DNA of 64,000 bases from Corynebacterium glyciniphilum AJ 3170 (GCF_000626675.1 NZ_CP006842.1:868001-932000); one strand, 5' to 3'; shown: positions 11,293 through 20,718, counted from the first letter of the stretch. Notes: a model not told the origin generated them from the sequence alone. Program-made: numbers and translations.

Positions 11293-12909
11293 GTGACACA
11301 TCAGCAGCAGTCCGGCACATCCGCCGGCAGTCCCCGTCCTGAACCCCGGCCCGTTCCACGTCCTGTGTTGGTCGTCGACTTCGGTGCCCAGTACGCGCAG
11401 CTCATCGCACGTCGTGTGCGTGAGGCACGGCTGTACTCCGAGGTCATTCCCCACTCCATGCCTGTCGAGGAGGTGGCCGCGAAGAACCCGGCGGCCCTGA
11501 TCCTCTCCGGCGGGCCGTCGTCCGTCTACGCCGATGGCGCCCCGGCGCTGCAGAAGGAACTGCTGGAGCTCGGTGTTCCGGTTCTCGGCATCTGCTACGG
11601 CTTCCAGGCGATGACACATGCCCTCGGTGGCACCGTCTCGCACACCGGCGACCGTGAGTACGGCCGTACCGAGATCTCGGTCGACGGTGGTTCGCTGCAC
11701 ACCGGTTTCGAATCCACGCACCAGGCGTGGATGAGCCACGGTGACGCGGTGAGTGAGGCTCCTGAGGGATTCACCGTCACTGCGCACTCCGACGGTGCAC
11801 CGGTGGCGGCTTTCGAATGCCTGGACAAGCGCATGGCAGGCGTCCAGTACCACCCGGAGGTCCAGCATTCACCGCACGGCCAGGAGGTGCTGACCCGCTT
11901 CCTCTACGACGTCGCGGGTCTGGAGCCTACCTGGACCGCAGGTAACATCGCCGAGCAGCTCGTCGAGGCCGTCCGAGAGCAGGTCGGCCCCGACGGGCGC
12001 GCCATCTGTGGATTGTCCGGCGGGGTGGACTCCGCGGTGGCTGCGGCGATCGTGCAGGAGGCCATCGGTGATCGACTGACCTGTGTCTTCGTCGACCACG
12101 GTCTGCTGCGCGCGGGCGAGCGTGAGCAGGTCGAGCATGATTTCGTTGCCGCTACGGGTGCGAAGCTGGTTACCCTGGATGAGCGGGCGGCGTTCCTGGA
12201 CAAGCTCTCCGGGCTCACCGACCCGGAGGCGAAGCGTAAGGCGATCGGTGCGGAGTTCATTCGTTCCTTTGAGCGCGCTGTCGCCGGGGTGCTGGAGGAT
12301 GCGCCGGAGGGGTCATCGGTGGACTTCCTCGTCCAGGGGACCCTGTACCCCGATGTGGTGGAGTCCGGTGGAGGATCGGGTACCGCCAACATCAAGAGCC
12401 ACCACAATGTCGGTGGCCTGCCGGACGACGTGGAATTCACCCTTGTCGAGCCGCTGCGACTGCTGTTCAAGGACGAGGTCCGTGCCGTGGGACGTGAGCT
12501 GGGGCTGCCCGAGGTCATTGTCGGACGTCAGCCGTTCCCCGGACCGGGGCTGGGTATCCGCATCATCGGTGAAGTCACCGAGGACCGCCTGGAGACCCTG
12601 CGTGCCGCGGACGCCATTGCGCGTGCCGAGCTGACTGCCGCCGGTCTGGACAATACGATCTGGCAGTGCCCGGTCGTTCTACTCGCCGACGTGCGTTCGG
12701 TGGGTGTGCAGGGAGACGGCCGCACCTACGGTCATCCTGTCGTCCTGCGCCCGGTGACCAGTGAGGACGCCATGACGGCGGACTGGACGCGGGTGCCCTA
12801 CGAGACGCTGGAGCGGATCTCGACCCGGATCACCAACGAGGTGGCAGAGGTCAACCGTGTGGTGCTCGACGTCACGAGCAAGCCGCCGGGAACCATCGAG
12901 TGGGAGTGA
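11293..12909 (+). CDS. guaA: GMP synthase (glutamine-hydrolysing)
   Basis: This 538-residue enzyme aminates XMP to GMP with glutamine and ATP. The N-terminal class I glutamine amidotransferase domain (about 25-215) has the nucleophile motif GICYG and the His-Glu pair in QYHPEV. The ATP pyrophosphatase domain has the P-loop SGGVDS, and the C-terminal dimer domain ends KPPGTIEWE, as in all members. The GTG start at 11293 is supported by the leaderless -10 element. The gene completes the guanine branch started by guaB. Confidence 0.97.
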   Translation: MTHQQQSGTSAGSPRPEPRPVPRPVLVVDFGAQYAQLIARRVREARLYSEVIPHSMPVEEVAAKNPAALILSGGPSSVYADGAPALQKELLELGVPVLGICYGFQAMTHALGGTVSHTGDREYGRTEISVDGGSLHTGFESTHQAWMSHGDAVSEAPEGFTVTAHSDGAPVAAFECLDKRMAGVQYHPEVQHSPHGQEVLTRFLYDVAGLEPTWTAGNIAEQLVEAVREQVGPDGRAICGLSGGVDSAVAAAIVQEAIGDRLTCVFVDHGLLRAGEREQVEHDFVAATGAKLVTLDERAAFLDKLSGLTDPEAKRKAIGAEFIRSFERAVAGVLEDAPEGSSVDFLVQGTLYPDVVESGGGSGTANIKSHHNVGGLPDDVEFTLVEPLRLLFKDEVRAVGRELGLPEVIVGRQPFPGPGLGIRIIGEVTEDRLETLRAADAIARAELTAAGLDNTIWQCPVVLLADVRSVGVQGDGRTYGHPVVLRPVTSEDAMTADWTRVPYETLERISTRITNEVAEVNRVVLDVTSKPPGTIEWE

Positions 12910-12923
12910 CCTGACACAGGTGA

Positions 12924-12960
12924 CCCCCTTTCCCTGGACGGTGTGTCCGGGGAAAGGGGG
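12924..12960. terminator. Terminator after guaA
   Basis: A 16-bp stem (CCCCCTTTCCCTGGAC with its complement, one G-T pair) has a 5-base loop and is followed by a T-rich tail. The opposite side is flanked by the end of a converging gene, so it may work in both directions. Confidence 0.88.
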
Positions 12961-12996
12961 TTCTGTGTTTGTCCGTCGGGCTGCGGCTCAGCTGGC

Positions 12997-13443
12997 TCAG
13001 GCGTCGCGGGCGTCGACGGCGGCGAGGTCCTCGAGTTCCCGGGTGCCGTCGATCCGGGGGACGACCTGCCAGGCGTATACGCCGGCGACCGCCCAGGCGA
13101 TGACGGCGATGGCCCAGTTGCCGAATTCGAAGGCGGGGACGAGCATCAGTGCGAGCCAGATCGGGAACAGTGGGACGACCTGCTTGATGCGGGTGGTGTA
13201 ACGGTCCCCACGTGCTTCGACGGCAGCGCGGACGTCGCGACGGTAAGGGTGGCTGAAGAGCCAGAGAAGGCCGGCAGCGAGGAAGGCCAGCATCAGGACC
13301 ACGCGGAACCCCGTGGACAGTGGAGTTGCCAGTGCCCCCACACCGGCACCGATGAGGATCGCGACGCCGGCACGCAGGGGGCGTGGGGTGACGGGGGTGG
13401 GGTTGACGGGGTGCTTGCCGGAGGGCTTCGTGCTGCGTGCCAT
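12997..13443 (-). CDS. Conserved membrane protein, four predicted helices
   Basis: This 148-residue protein has four hydrophobic segments (about 25-45, 47-64, 90-110, 112-130) in two hairpins, separated by a basic loop (HPYRRDVRAAVEARGDRYTTRIK). The family and function are not recognised. The N-terminus is basic and proline-rich. The ATG at 13443 fits a leaderless transcript, since TACGAT (13452-13457) lies eight bases upstream on the minus strand. It converges on guaA across the shared terminator. Confidence 0.75.
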   Translation of the reverse strand: MARSTKPSGKHPVNPTPVTPRPLRAGVAILIGAGVGALATPLSTGFRVVLMLAFLAAGLLWLFSHPYRRDVRAAVEARGDRYTTRIKQVVPLFPIWLALMLVPAFEFGNWAIAVIAWAVAGVYAWQVVPRIDGTRELEDLAAVDARDA

Positions 13444-13509
13444 GGCTGTCCATCGTAGTCGGAGGGTGGCGTTTGACGGTCACCCGAGGGAGGAATAGTC
13501 TGACACCAC

Positions 13510-13525
13510 TAGAACGGGTGTTCTA
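13510..13525 (+). promoter_or_regulatory. LexA (SOS) box upstream of imuA'-imuB
   Basis: TAGAAC-GGGT-GTTCTA is a perfect palindrome that fits the actinobacterial LexA consensus TCGAAC-N4-GTTCGA with one symmetric change in each arm. It lies 100 bases before the imuA' start, as expected for a DNA-damage-induced operon. Confidence 0.82.
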
Positions 13526-13624
13526 ATAGTTCCAGTCGTCGGACGGTGCGTGTCGGAACGTCCTCGTATCGTGGCCGTGGCTGGAATGGTCGTGGATCAC
13601 TGGCAGGACAAGGAGGTGAGGTTC

Positions 13625-14359
13625 GTGGAGCAGGTCGTGGAGGATGCCCAGGGAACGGGTGTGCGAGACCGTGGAGCGATCGTCGCTGAGCTCCGGAGCC
13701 GGATCGCGACGATCGGCGACGGCGGCGGGGACACCACTGCCGACCTGCAGGAGGCTGAACATGTCTCGCGTGTCCCGGTGCCAGGGTGGCTGTCGGGCGT
13801 GCTGGTGGCAGGAGGTCTCCCACGGGGCGCGGTGACTGCCGTGGACGACTGCCCTGCAGCACTCGTGGATCTGTTGACCACCCTGACTGCGGACGGTGGG
13901 TGTGCGGCGGTCGTCGGGTATCCGCGTCTGGCGTTGGCGGCGGTGGCCGCCGGTGGCGGGGATCTGGAGCGGTTGATTCTCGTCCCGGATCCGACGCCGC
14001 ATGCGACAGCTGTCGTGGGCACCCTGGTCGAGGGGGTGGACATGGTCGTGTACGCGGCGCCGTCGGCAGTGGCCCCGTCTGTGGCCCGTCCGGTGGAGGC
14101 GCGTCTGCGCAGGAGTCGGTGTGCTCTGGTCGTCTGTGCCGGTGTCAGGTCGTGGCCGGGGGCACGTCTCCATCTGTCCTGGAGTACCGAGGGGGTCACC
14201 GGGCTCGGTGTGGGGTCAGGCCGGGTGCGCGGCATATCGGTGGTCGGCAAGGCGTGGGGGCAGGGCCAGCCCCCGCAGACGTTCCGTGGCTCTGTGGGGG
14301 CGGATGATGCGGCAGTCGACCTGCGGCAGACCCAGCTTCTGAAGGAGAAGGTGTTGTGA
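13625..14359 (+). CDS. imuA': ImuA'-like mutasome protein (RecA-fold)
   Basis: This 244-residue protein resembles the actinobacterial ImuA' that works with ImuB and DnaE2 in damage-induced mutagenesis. It has a RecA-like core, but the Walker A is degraded (GLPRGAVTAVDD with no GKT), as usual in this group. The GTG at 13625 was chosen because the full anti-16S match AAGGAGGTGA sits five bases upstream (13610-13619); the open frame could start 25 codons earlier at 13550. The stop overlaps imuB by four bases. The LexA box upstream supports SOS control. Confidence 0.82.
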   Translation: MEQVVEDAQGTGVRDRGAIVAELRSRIATIGDGGGDTTADLQEAEHVSRVPVPGWLSGVLVAGGLPRGAVTAVDDCPAALVDLLTTLTADGGCAAVVGYPRLALAAVAAGGGDLERLILVPDPTPHATAVVGTLVEGVDMVVYAAPSAVAPSVARPVEARLRRSRCALVVCAGVRSWPGARLHLSWSTEGVTGLGVGSGRVRGISVVGKAWGQGQPPQTFRGSVGADDAAVDLRQTQLLKEKVL

Positions 14360-16017
14360 GTACGCATCGTGTCGTGGTCCTGTGGTTCCCCGACTGGCCG
14401 GTGTACACCGTGGCTCTGCGCCGGGGGTGGGACCTGCTTGCGCCTGCTGCGGTGGTGGACAATCACCGGGTGCATGCGGCGAATGCCGCGGCGCGCCGGG
14501 CCGGGGTGCGTCAGGGCATGAAAGAGAGACATGCGGTGGGCACGTGCCCGGCTCTGCAGGTCGGTGAGGTGGAGGAGTCGTCGGAGGCTGAGGCACACGA
14601 GGAGGTTCTCCTCGCTCTGGAAGCCGTTGCCGCCGGGGTGGAGACGCTACGGCCGGGGTTGCTGGCGTTCTCCGCCTCCTCCCTGGTGCGCTACTACGGC
14701 GACGAGGCAACGGCCGTGGAGTTGCTGGTGGACGCCGCGGCCCGGGTCGGGGCGGACTGTCTGGCCGGCGCGGCCGACGAGGTTGTCACCGCGGTGTGGG
14801 CTGCCAGGGAGGGACGGCAGGTGTCCACGGGGGGCTCCCGGGACTATCTGGCGGGCCTCCCGTTGCAGGTGCTGGTCGCCGAAAGATCATTGGGTGCCCC
14901 ACGGGAGATGGTGTCGGTCCTGGCACAGTTGGGTATCCGCACGCTGGGTGATTTCACGGCGTTGCCGGTCTCCGATGTCGCCGGACGGTTCGGTGAGGAA
15001 GGGGTGCGTTGGCACCGGATCGCCTCCGGTGAGCCGGAACGTCCGGTCTCCCCGGAACGCACCGCTGTCCCGGTGGAGGTGCGGATTGAGCCAGAGGAGC
15101 CGGTTGCAGACACCGGGACGGCAGCGTTCCTTGCACGCCAGGCGGCCGTCCGTCTGCATGAGCGTCTGGCGGAGACGGGGCAGGTCTGCCTACGCCTGGC
15201 GGTCCGCGCTCATCTGGACCCGCCTGCGGGATACGACGGACCAGTGGTGGTCGAACGGTTGTGGAGGTGCCGGGAACCTTTGGCGGAAGAGGATACCGCC
15301 CAACGGGTGCGCTGGCAGTTGGACGGGTGGCTCACCAGGGTGCGCGCCCACCTCCCGGACACACCGGACGGCGTCGGAGGGATCAGTGCGATCGACCTGG
15401 TTCCGGTGGAGTGCGTGCCCGCCGGTGAGGTGGCTGAGGCTCTCTGGGGAGGTCCGGATGTGGGCATCCGTGCAGCGCGGGCCGCCGCAGCGCGTGCCCA
15501 GGCGTTGATCGGTACCCGTGGGGTGCTGCGCCCGGTCCACCGTGGTGGCCGGGCCGTGGCGGGACGTGTGGTGTCGGTGCCGTACGGTGAGCAGGACCCT
15601 GAGGAGGTCACCGCCGTGCGCGACCGGGCCTGGGACGGGGAGCTCCCTGCACCATTGCCTGCCCTCGTAGGGGCACCGGTGGGGTTGCCGGTATCGCAGG
15701 AGTCGTCGACCACAGACCGACTCCGGGCGCCCGGGCCACGGCATCCCGCCTCTTCTGTCCAGCTTCTGGACGACACTGGTGAACCGGTGTGGGTCACCGG
15801 CCGCGGGGTGATGAGCAGCCCGCCGGTGGCGTTGCGGTGGGGCGGCACGGTCCACCGCCTGACGGGATGGGCCGGCCCCTGGCCGGTCGACGAGATGTGG
15901 TGGTCGGAGAGTGGTGCGGCACGCAGGTACGCCAGGCTTCAGGTCGCCACCGATGAACCGTCGGCGTTCCTGCTGGTGTGCCGGGGCAGGGCGTGGCGGA
16001 TCGAAGCCACGTATTAG
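14356..16017 (+). CDS. imuB: ImuB, Y-family polymerase homologue (mutasome adaptor)
   Basis: This 553-residue protein has the Y-family DNA polymerase fold. It lacks the catalytic acidic residues: the palm motif DxDxFF is replaced by WFPDWPVY near the N-terminus, and the SxDE motif is replaced by SASSLVRYYGDE. Such ImuB proteins cannot synthesise DNA but bring DnaE2 to the sliding clamp in mycobacteria. The thumb helix-hairpin-helix (QLGIRTLGDFTALPVSDV) and little-finger region are kept. The GTG overlaps the imuA' stop, so the two are translationally coupled. dnaE2 itself is 5 kb away at 21353. Confidence 0.9.
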   Translation: MSTHRVVVLWFPDWPVYTVALRRGWDLLAPAAVVDNHRVHAANAAARRAGVRQGMKERHAVGTCPALQVGEVEESSEAEAHEEVLLALEAVAAGVETLRPGLLAFSASSLVRYYGDEATAVELLVDAAARVGADCLAGAADEVVTAVWAAREGRQVSTGGSRDYLAGLPLQVLVAERSLGAPREMVSVLAQLGIRTLGDFTALPVSDVAGRFGEEGVRWHRIASGEPERPVSPERTAVPVEVRIEPEEPVADTGTAAFLARQAAVRLHERLAETGQVCLRLAVRAHLDPPAGYDGPVVVERLWRCREPLAEEDTAQRVRWQLDGWLTRVRAHLPDTPDGVGGISAIDLVPVECVPAGEVAEALWGGPDVGIRAARAAAARAQALIGTRGVLRPVHRGGRAVAGRVVSVPYGEQDPEEVTAVRDRAWDGELPAPLPALVGAPVGLPVSQESSTTDRLRAPGPRHPASSVQLLDDTGEPVWVTGRGVMSSPPVALRWGGTVHRLTGWAGPWPVDEMWWSESGAARRYARLQVATDEPSAFLLVCRGRAWRIEATY

Positions 16018-16028
16018 TGGCGACGTAC

Positions 16029-16034
16029 TAGAAT
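16029..16034 (+). promoter_or_regulatory. -10 element of leaderless Suc/Fer-like gene
   Basis: TAGAAT lies seven bases before the ATG at 16042, just after the imuB stop. This gives the following gene its own promoter outside the SOS operon. Confidence 0.6.
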
Positions 16035-16041
16035 CAGTGCC

Positions 16042-17271
16042 ATGCCCACCACACGGAACCCCCGGTCGGGACTGTGTTCCGACATCACCCGGGAGCCCCT
16101 ACCCGGAACAGTGAAGACGGGGCGGTTGATCGTTGCTGTCGAGTACCCGCACGGGTGGGGGAGGGACATTCTCGACGGAGATGCGCTGGGGAAAGACCTT
16201 GCCGGCCAGGTGAAACGCTGGCTCAAGAAGTACCGTGCGCAACTGCAGTTCATCCGACGCCCCGGTCGGGCAGGACAAGTCAGTGCCGGTGAGGACAGCG
16301 CGGCAGTGGCCTTCATCGCCGATGCTGGAGCTACCCCGCCGACACTCGAACGTCTCGAACTCCCCGGCGGGGTGCGTGACCTGTTGGAGGTGGACCTCTC
16401 GGCGCCCGGGGCTGTTCCCGGTGCCATGCGGGTGGACCATCCCCTCCTGCTGGTCTGTACCCATGGAAAACGTGACCAGTGCTGTGCGGTGAAAGGGCGT
16501 CCCATGGCAGCGGCTCTGGCTGAGCGGTACGGCGGGGACACCGGTGAGAATGTCTGGGAGTCGTCACACACCAAGGGTCACCGGTTTGCTCCGTCGATGA
16601 TTCTCCTGCCACACAACTATTCTTTCGGAGACCTCGACGTCCCCGGTGCCTCGGCGATGATGGAAGCCGTCGCCGACGGTCGGCTGCCTGTTACGGGAAA
16701 CCGGGGGAGAGGAACCTTCGACTCGCCGGGCCAGGTCGCCGAGCTGGCCGTGGCCGCGCTACTTGAATCACAGGGGGAGCCTCCTGCGTTGGGTGAGCTG
16801 ACCGTGGAGAAGTACACGGCTCCGGAGGAGACCGCCGCGCTCTCCCGGAATGCAGGGGGAGCCGGAGTCTCCTCGGCTGAGGCCTATGCTGCATTCTCTG
16901 ACGCGGTGGATCCTGCGCTCCGCCGTCGTGCCGGTGAGCTGATGACCCAACGGATCGAGATGAAGGCGACCGGGCGGTACTCCGAACTCAAGGAGCTGCA
17001 CCGCAGCGGGCATTTCGATGCGGTACGTGACTATGAACGCGCGGTGAAGGACGCGGCGACGGCTCACGGACTCGGCCGCCGGAAAGACAAGAAAGACAAG
17101 CATGCGCGACGCAATCCCATGGTCCGGGTTTGGCGGGCCGGGGAATCCTGGATCGTCACGTTGGAGTCGCAGACCTGTCATCCCGTCGTCTCGTCCTGCG
17201 GCGACCGTCCCAAGGACGGAAGGTCATGGGTTGCGGTCGACGTCCGTGCGGAGGTCAGTTCCGCCGCGTGA
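16042..17271 (+). CDS. Sucrase/ferredoxin-like family protein
   Basis: This 409-residue protein belongs to the Suc/Fer-like family, a thioredoxin-fold group thought to bind a [2Fe-2S] cluster. It has the signature CTHGKRDQCC (139-148), the HTKGHRFAP motif (176-183) and LLPHNYSFG. The C-terminal part (about 285-350) is helical and charged, with a KKDKKDK stretch, and the domain ends in a second Cys region (ESQTCHPVVSSCGD). The biochemical role is unknown. The end overlaps the converging AMIN-like gene by 17 bases. Confidence 0.83.
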   Translation: MPTTRNPRSGLCSDITREPLPGTVKTGRLIVAVEYPHGWGRDILDGDALGKDLAGQVKRWLKKYRAQLQFIRRPGRAGQVSAGEDSAAVAFIADAGATPPTLERLELPGGVRDLLEVDLSAPGAVPGAMRVDHPLLLVCTHGKRDQCCAVKGRPMAAALAERYGGDTGENVWESSHTKGHRFAPSMILLPHNYSFGDLDVPGASAMMEAVADGRLPVTGNRGRGTFDSPGQVAELAVAALLESQGEPPALGELTVEKYTAPEETAALSRNAGGAGVSSAEAYAAFSDAVDPALRRRAGELMTQRIEMKATGRYSELKELHRSGHFDAVRDYERAVKDAATAHGLGRRKDKKDKHARRNPMVRVWRAGESWIVTLESQTCHPVVSSCGDRPKDGRSWVAVDVRAEVSSAA

Positions 17272-17929
17272 CATCCACCACGATGCGGGTCGGAGAGTCC
17301 AACAGGGTGACATTGTAGGTGGGGTTGTCATCAGCGAGGCCGATGACGATACGCTGCATCCCCTCGAAAACACCCTGGACATCCGCTGAACGGACGACGC
17401 CTTCGGCGACGTTGTGGACCGGGGCAGGATCACCCGTGGCGTTGCTGGGCATCTGCACGCCGCGGACGTCGATCACCAGTGCGGTATCGCCCTCGTAACT
17501 GATCGGGAGGCCGGAGCCGTCAGCGGTGGGAGCCTTGTCGGTGGAGACGTACCAGCCCGGGGCCCCCTTACCGTCGAGCTCGATGACGATCCGGTCGAAG
17601 CTCTCGTGACTCCCCGTACGGACCTCCGAGACAGTTACCTCGGTGTCTTCCTCAGGGAGGACATCCAGTGGTTGTGATCCGGTCAGTGGGCCGGATTCAT
17701 TCGACGCGCGGGGGACCGGGGAGCTGAGCTCTGCCCCGGGGGCATCGAGCTCTGCCGTGTGCTGGGCAGTTCCGGTGGCGGCGCTGACCGCCGTGACCTC
17801 CTCGTCCCGAGGAGACTGGTCGGTGCCGGAGCACGAGACCAGCGATACGCAGAGGCACCCGCCGACCAGTGCGGCGCCGACGGTGGCGACGCGACGTCTG
17901 GTGGGACGGGTGTCTGCGGTTGTACTCAC
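17255..17929 (-). CDS. AMIN-like domain lipoprotein
   Basis: This 224-residue protein has a lipoprotein signal with the lipobox ending at Cys33 (LVSC), so it is probably anchored outside the membrane. A low-complexity linker (about 35-95) leads to a beta-rich AMIN-like domain (about 98-222) with FDRIVIELDG, PGWYV and RIVVDVTRR. AMIN domains bind envelope components such as peptidoglycan. The GTG start fits a leaderless transcript, with TATTCT at 17938-17943. The gene lies downstream of metQNI on the same strand but has its own promoter. Confidence 0.82.
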   Translation of the reverse strand: MSTTADTRPTRRRVATVGAALVGGCLCVSLVSCSGTDQSPRDEEVTAVSAATGTAQHTAELDAPGAELSSPVPRASNESGPLTGSQPLDVLPEEDTEVTVSEVRTGSHESFDRIVIELDGKGAPGWYVSTDKAPTADGSGLPISYEGDTALVIDVRGVQMPSNATGDPAPVHNVAEGVVRSADVQGVFEGMQRIVIGLADDNPTYNVTLLDSPTRIVVDVTRRN

Positions 17930-17943
17930 GAGGTCAGAGAATA

Positions 17944-17980
17944 CCCGGCAGTACAGTGAAAAACACTGCTAATGACCGGG
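17944..17980 (-). terminator. Possible terminator of metQ-metN-metI
   Basis: Nested short stems lie 25 bases after the metI stop: CCCGG with CCGGG outside, and CAGTG with CACTG inside. Read on the minus strand, the loop is TTTTT. The stems are short, so the call is weak. Confidence 0.35.
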
Positions 17981-18004
17981 AGATCCCATATTGTGACCGG
18001 ATTG

Positions 18005-18703
18005 TTACCGGCGCATGATCCGGCGGGCCAGCCAGTTACCGAGCAGCTGTGCGGCCTGCACGATCACGATGATCGTGATCAGTGCAACGTAGGTGACGTT
18101 GTTGTCGAAGGCGCGGTAACCGTACTGGATCGCGAAGTCACCCAGACCACCGGCACCGATGTAACCCGCCATGGCGGACATGTCGATGATCGCGATGAAC
18201 ATGAATGTCGCACCCAGGATCAACGGTCCGAGAGCTTCGGGGATGATGACGGTGAAGATGATCCGGAACGGACCAGCTCCCATCGACCGGGCGGCCTCGA
18301 TGACACCAGGGTCGATCGACACGAGGTTCTGTTCCACGATGCGGGCGGCACCGAAGGAAGCGGCGATGATGATCGCGAAGGTCGCGGCGTTGATGCCCAG
18401 AATCGACCCGGTCACGATCTTCGTCAGTGGCCCCAGAGCGGTCAGCAGGATGATGAACGGGATCGGTCGGACGATGTTGACCAGGATGTTCAGGACCCAG
18501 AACACCGGACGGTTGGCCAGCACTCCACCACCTCGGGTGGTGTACAGCAGGATGCCGAGGACCAGTCCGACGACGCCACCGATGACCAGTCCCCAGATCG
18601 CCATGTAGAGCGTCTCGACAATGGCGTCCTGGTAGATGGGTGTCAGGAAGTCCCAGTTGGTGTCCTTGGCGAGAAGGAGGGTGTCAGTGCTGGTGGAGCT
18701 CAT
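18005..18703 (-). CDS. metI: Methionine ABC transporter permease MetI
   Basis: This 232-residue inner-membrane permease has five to six hydrophobic segments and the ABC-permease EAA motif EAARSMGAGPFRIIFTVIIPEALG, which docks on the ATPase. MetI forms the channel of the MetNI importer for methionine. Its ATG overlaps the metN stop by four bases. It is the last gene of the metQ-metN-metI operon, whose upstream McbR-like box links it to sulfur amino acid control. Confidence 0.94.
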   Translation of the reverse strand: MSSTSTDTLLLAKDTNWDFLTPIYQDAIVETLYMAIWGLVIGGVVGLVLGILLYTTRGGGVLANRPVFWVLNILVNIVRPIPFIILLTALGPLTKIVTGSILGINAATFAIIIAASFGAARIVEQNLVSIDPGVIEAARSMGAGPFRIIFTVIIPEALGPLILGATFMFIAIIDMSAMAGYIGAGGLGDFAIQYGYRAFDNNVTYVALITIIVIVQAAQLLGNWLARRIMRR

Positions 18704-19743
18704 CGGATCTCCTCAATCTCGGTCGTGGCGGACAGCGTGCGGTAGAACGTCTCGACGGCTTCTTCGCCCTCAGGGGTGGTGGCGGTCATACGCACCGTGA
18801 GTCGGCCGAAGGAATGGCTCTGCAATGTGGTCACACCGCCGTGGACGATATTCACGCTCACACCGGCCCGTTCCACCTCGGAGATCGCGTGGAAGAACCC
18901 CGCACCCTCCTTCATGGTGACGGTGAAGAGCCGTCCGCTCTGGTGCTGCAGCGCTTCGGATTCCACCATGTCAGGAGTGTTACGCAGGGAGGTGGCCACG
19001 AAGTTCGCCGCGGTCTCGGTCTGGGGCTGAGAGAAGACCTCGTACACGGAGCCTTGTTCGACGACGTGTCCGTTCTCCATGACGACCACCCGGTCACCGA
19101 TGGTGCGCACGACTTCCATCTCGTGTGTGATCACCACGATGGTGATGCCGAGGTCCTCGTTGACCTTACGCAGCAGTTCCAGGACCTCGCGGGTGGTGGT
19201 GGGGTCCAGCGCGGACGTCGCTTCGTCGGCCAGTAGCAGGGAGGGGTTGGTCGCCAGTGCGCGGGCGATGCCCACGCGCTGCTTCTGACCTCCCGAAAGC
19301 TGCTCAGGATAGGACCGGCCCTTATCGGAGAGTCCGACGAAGTCCAGCAGTTCCTTCACCCGTGCCTCACGCTCGGCTTTGCCCATACCCTGCAGTTTCA
19401 ATGGGTAGGCGATGTTGCCGGCGACGGTGCGGGAGCTCAACAGGTTGAACTGCTGGAAGATCATGCCGATGTTGCGGCGGATTCCCCGCAGTTCCCGTTC
19501 GTTGAGCGGGACGATGTCCTGCCCGTCGAGCAGGACCTGGCCACTGGTGGGTTTGTCCAGTCCATTGATCTGCCGGACCAGTGTGGACTTGCCGGCACCG
19601 GAGTAGCCGATGATGCCCACGATAGAGCCGGACGGAACGGTGATCGACACGTCCTCCAGCGCGGTGACGGACTTCTTCCCCTGGGAGAAGACCTTCCCGA
19701 CGTTGCGGAACTCGACGGCGGTGCCGCTGGTCCCACTACTCAT
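18700..19743 (-). CDS. metN: Methionine ABC transporter ATPase MetN
   Basis: This 347-residue ATPase has the Walker A GYSGAGKST (46-54), the signature LSGGQKQR and the Walker B LLLADEATSALD. A C-terminal NIL domain (about 265-347) binds methionine and gives transinhibition in the E. coli MetN. The ATG at 19743 was chosen because GGAGAG lies just upstream and the frame before it is unlike the family. It overlaps the metQ stop by eight bases, indicating tight coupling. Confidence 0.94.
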   Translation of the reverse strand: MSSGTSGTAVEFRNVGKVFSQGKKSVTALEDVSITVPSGSIVGIIGYSGAGKSTLVRQINGLDKPTSGQVLLDGQDIVPLNERELRGIRRNIGMIFQQFNLLSSRTVAGNIAYPLKLQGMGKAEREARVKELLDFVGLSDKGRSYPEQLSGGQKQRVGIARALATNPSLLLADEATSALDPTTTREVLELLRKVNEDLGITIVVITHEMEVVRTIGDRVVVMENGHVVEQGSVYEVFSQPQTETAANFVATSLRNTPDMVESEALQHQSGRLFTVTMKEGAGFFHAISEVERAGVSVNIVHGGVTTLQSHSFGRLTVRMTATTPEGEEAVETFYRTLSATTEIEEIR

Positions 19744-20635
19744 CCGAGCTCTCCTGCTCGCGGATCTTCTGCTCGGTGTCGGCGAGGATGTCCTCGAGTT
19801 CTTCAGGGGTGTTCTCAGCCTTGACGGCCGTTCCTGCGGTGTCGTTGGCAACAGCCTCCTGGACCTCGTCAGAGTGCCAGATCTCGACGAGCTTCTGGTA
19901 GTCCTCGTTGTCCTTGTTTTCCTCGGTGGTCACCCAGACATTGATGTACGGCTGGGAGGCGGGATCGTCCGGATTGTCCTTGAACACTGCATCGTTGGCG
20001 CTGACGCCAGCTGATTCCAGGAAGTTATTGTTGATTACTGCAGCCTGCCCGTCGTTGTAGGCGACGGCGGTCTGTGAGGCGTCGACCGGGGTGACCGTGA
20101 CATCAGAGTCCTCGGTGACGATGTCGGCCGGGGTCGGAGTGAGCAGCTCGTCGTCACGCAACGTCACCAGTCCGGCGGAGGCGAGTACCTTGATGGCGCG
20201 ACCCTGGTTGGTGGAATCGTTCGGGATGACGACGTCTCCGGCGTCGGCGATTTCTTCCACGCTCGAGAAGTCTTTCGCGTAAACGCCCATGGGGAAGGTC
20301 TGAGAGGCGCCGAAGGGCACGAGATTGTTGCCGGAGGCGACGTTGGACTCTGCAAGGAACTGGATGTGCTGGAACTGGTTGACGTCCAGATCACCTTCAG
20401 TGAGAGCCTGGTTCGGCACGTTGTAGTCGGTGAAGGAGACGACCTCGACGTCTACACCTTCCTCTTCTGCCTTCTGCTCGAAGACCTGCCACTGGCTCTT
20501 GTCAGCCTCGGTGGAGCCGATACGGATGGTGTCGCTGTTCTCGTCGTTGCCGTCGCTCATGCAGGCGGTCAGGCCGGCCGCAGAGAGAGTGGCGACGGCG
20601 CCAACGACGGCGGCCTTCTTCAGACGCGTGATCAA
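19736..20635 (-). CDS. metQ: Methionine-binding lipoprotein MetQ
   Basis: This 299-residue substrate-binding lipoprotein of the NlpA/MetQ family has a lipobox ending at Cys25 (GLTAC). The family motif EVVSFTDYNVPNQALTEGDLDVNQFQH follows. The TTG start is supported by AGGAGG six bases upstream. It is the first gene of the importer operon. The McbR-like box lies 68 bases before the start. The sequence ends in an acidic, glutamate-rich helix. Confidence 0.94.
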   Translation of the reverse strand: MITRLKKAAVVGAVATLSAAGLTACMSDGNDENSDTIRIGSTEADKSQWQVFEQKAEEEGVDVEVVSFTDYNVPNQALTEGDLDVNQFQHIQFLAESNVASGNNLVPFGASQTFPMGVYAKDFSSVEEIADAGDVVIPNDSTNQGRAIKVLASAGLVTLRDDELLTPTPADIVTEDSDVTVTPVDASQTAVAYNDGQAAVINNNFLESAGVSANDAVFKDNPDDPASQPYINVWVTTEENKDNEDYQKLVEIWHSDEVQEAVANDTAGTAVKAENTPEELEDILADTEQKIREQESSDE

Positions 20636-20702
20636 GGGGTCCTCCTGGGGACGTCATGGGGGTAGCGGGGTTTCGCGCAATGGTAGTAGTACTACAGGAG
20701 GA

Positions 20703-20718
20703 TGGACCGCTCTGTCTA
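20703..20718 (-). promoter_or_regulatory. McbR-like box upstream of metQNI
   Basis: TGGAC-N6-GTCTA differs at one base from TAGAC-N6-GTCTA, the consensus for the corynebacterial sulfur-metabolism repressor McbR. Its last three bases are also the stop codon of the upstream XRE-cupin gene. It is well placed to control metQNI. Confidence 0.62.
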
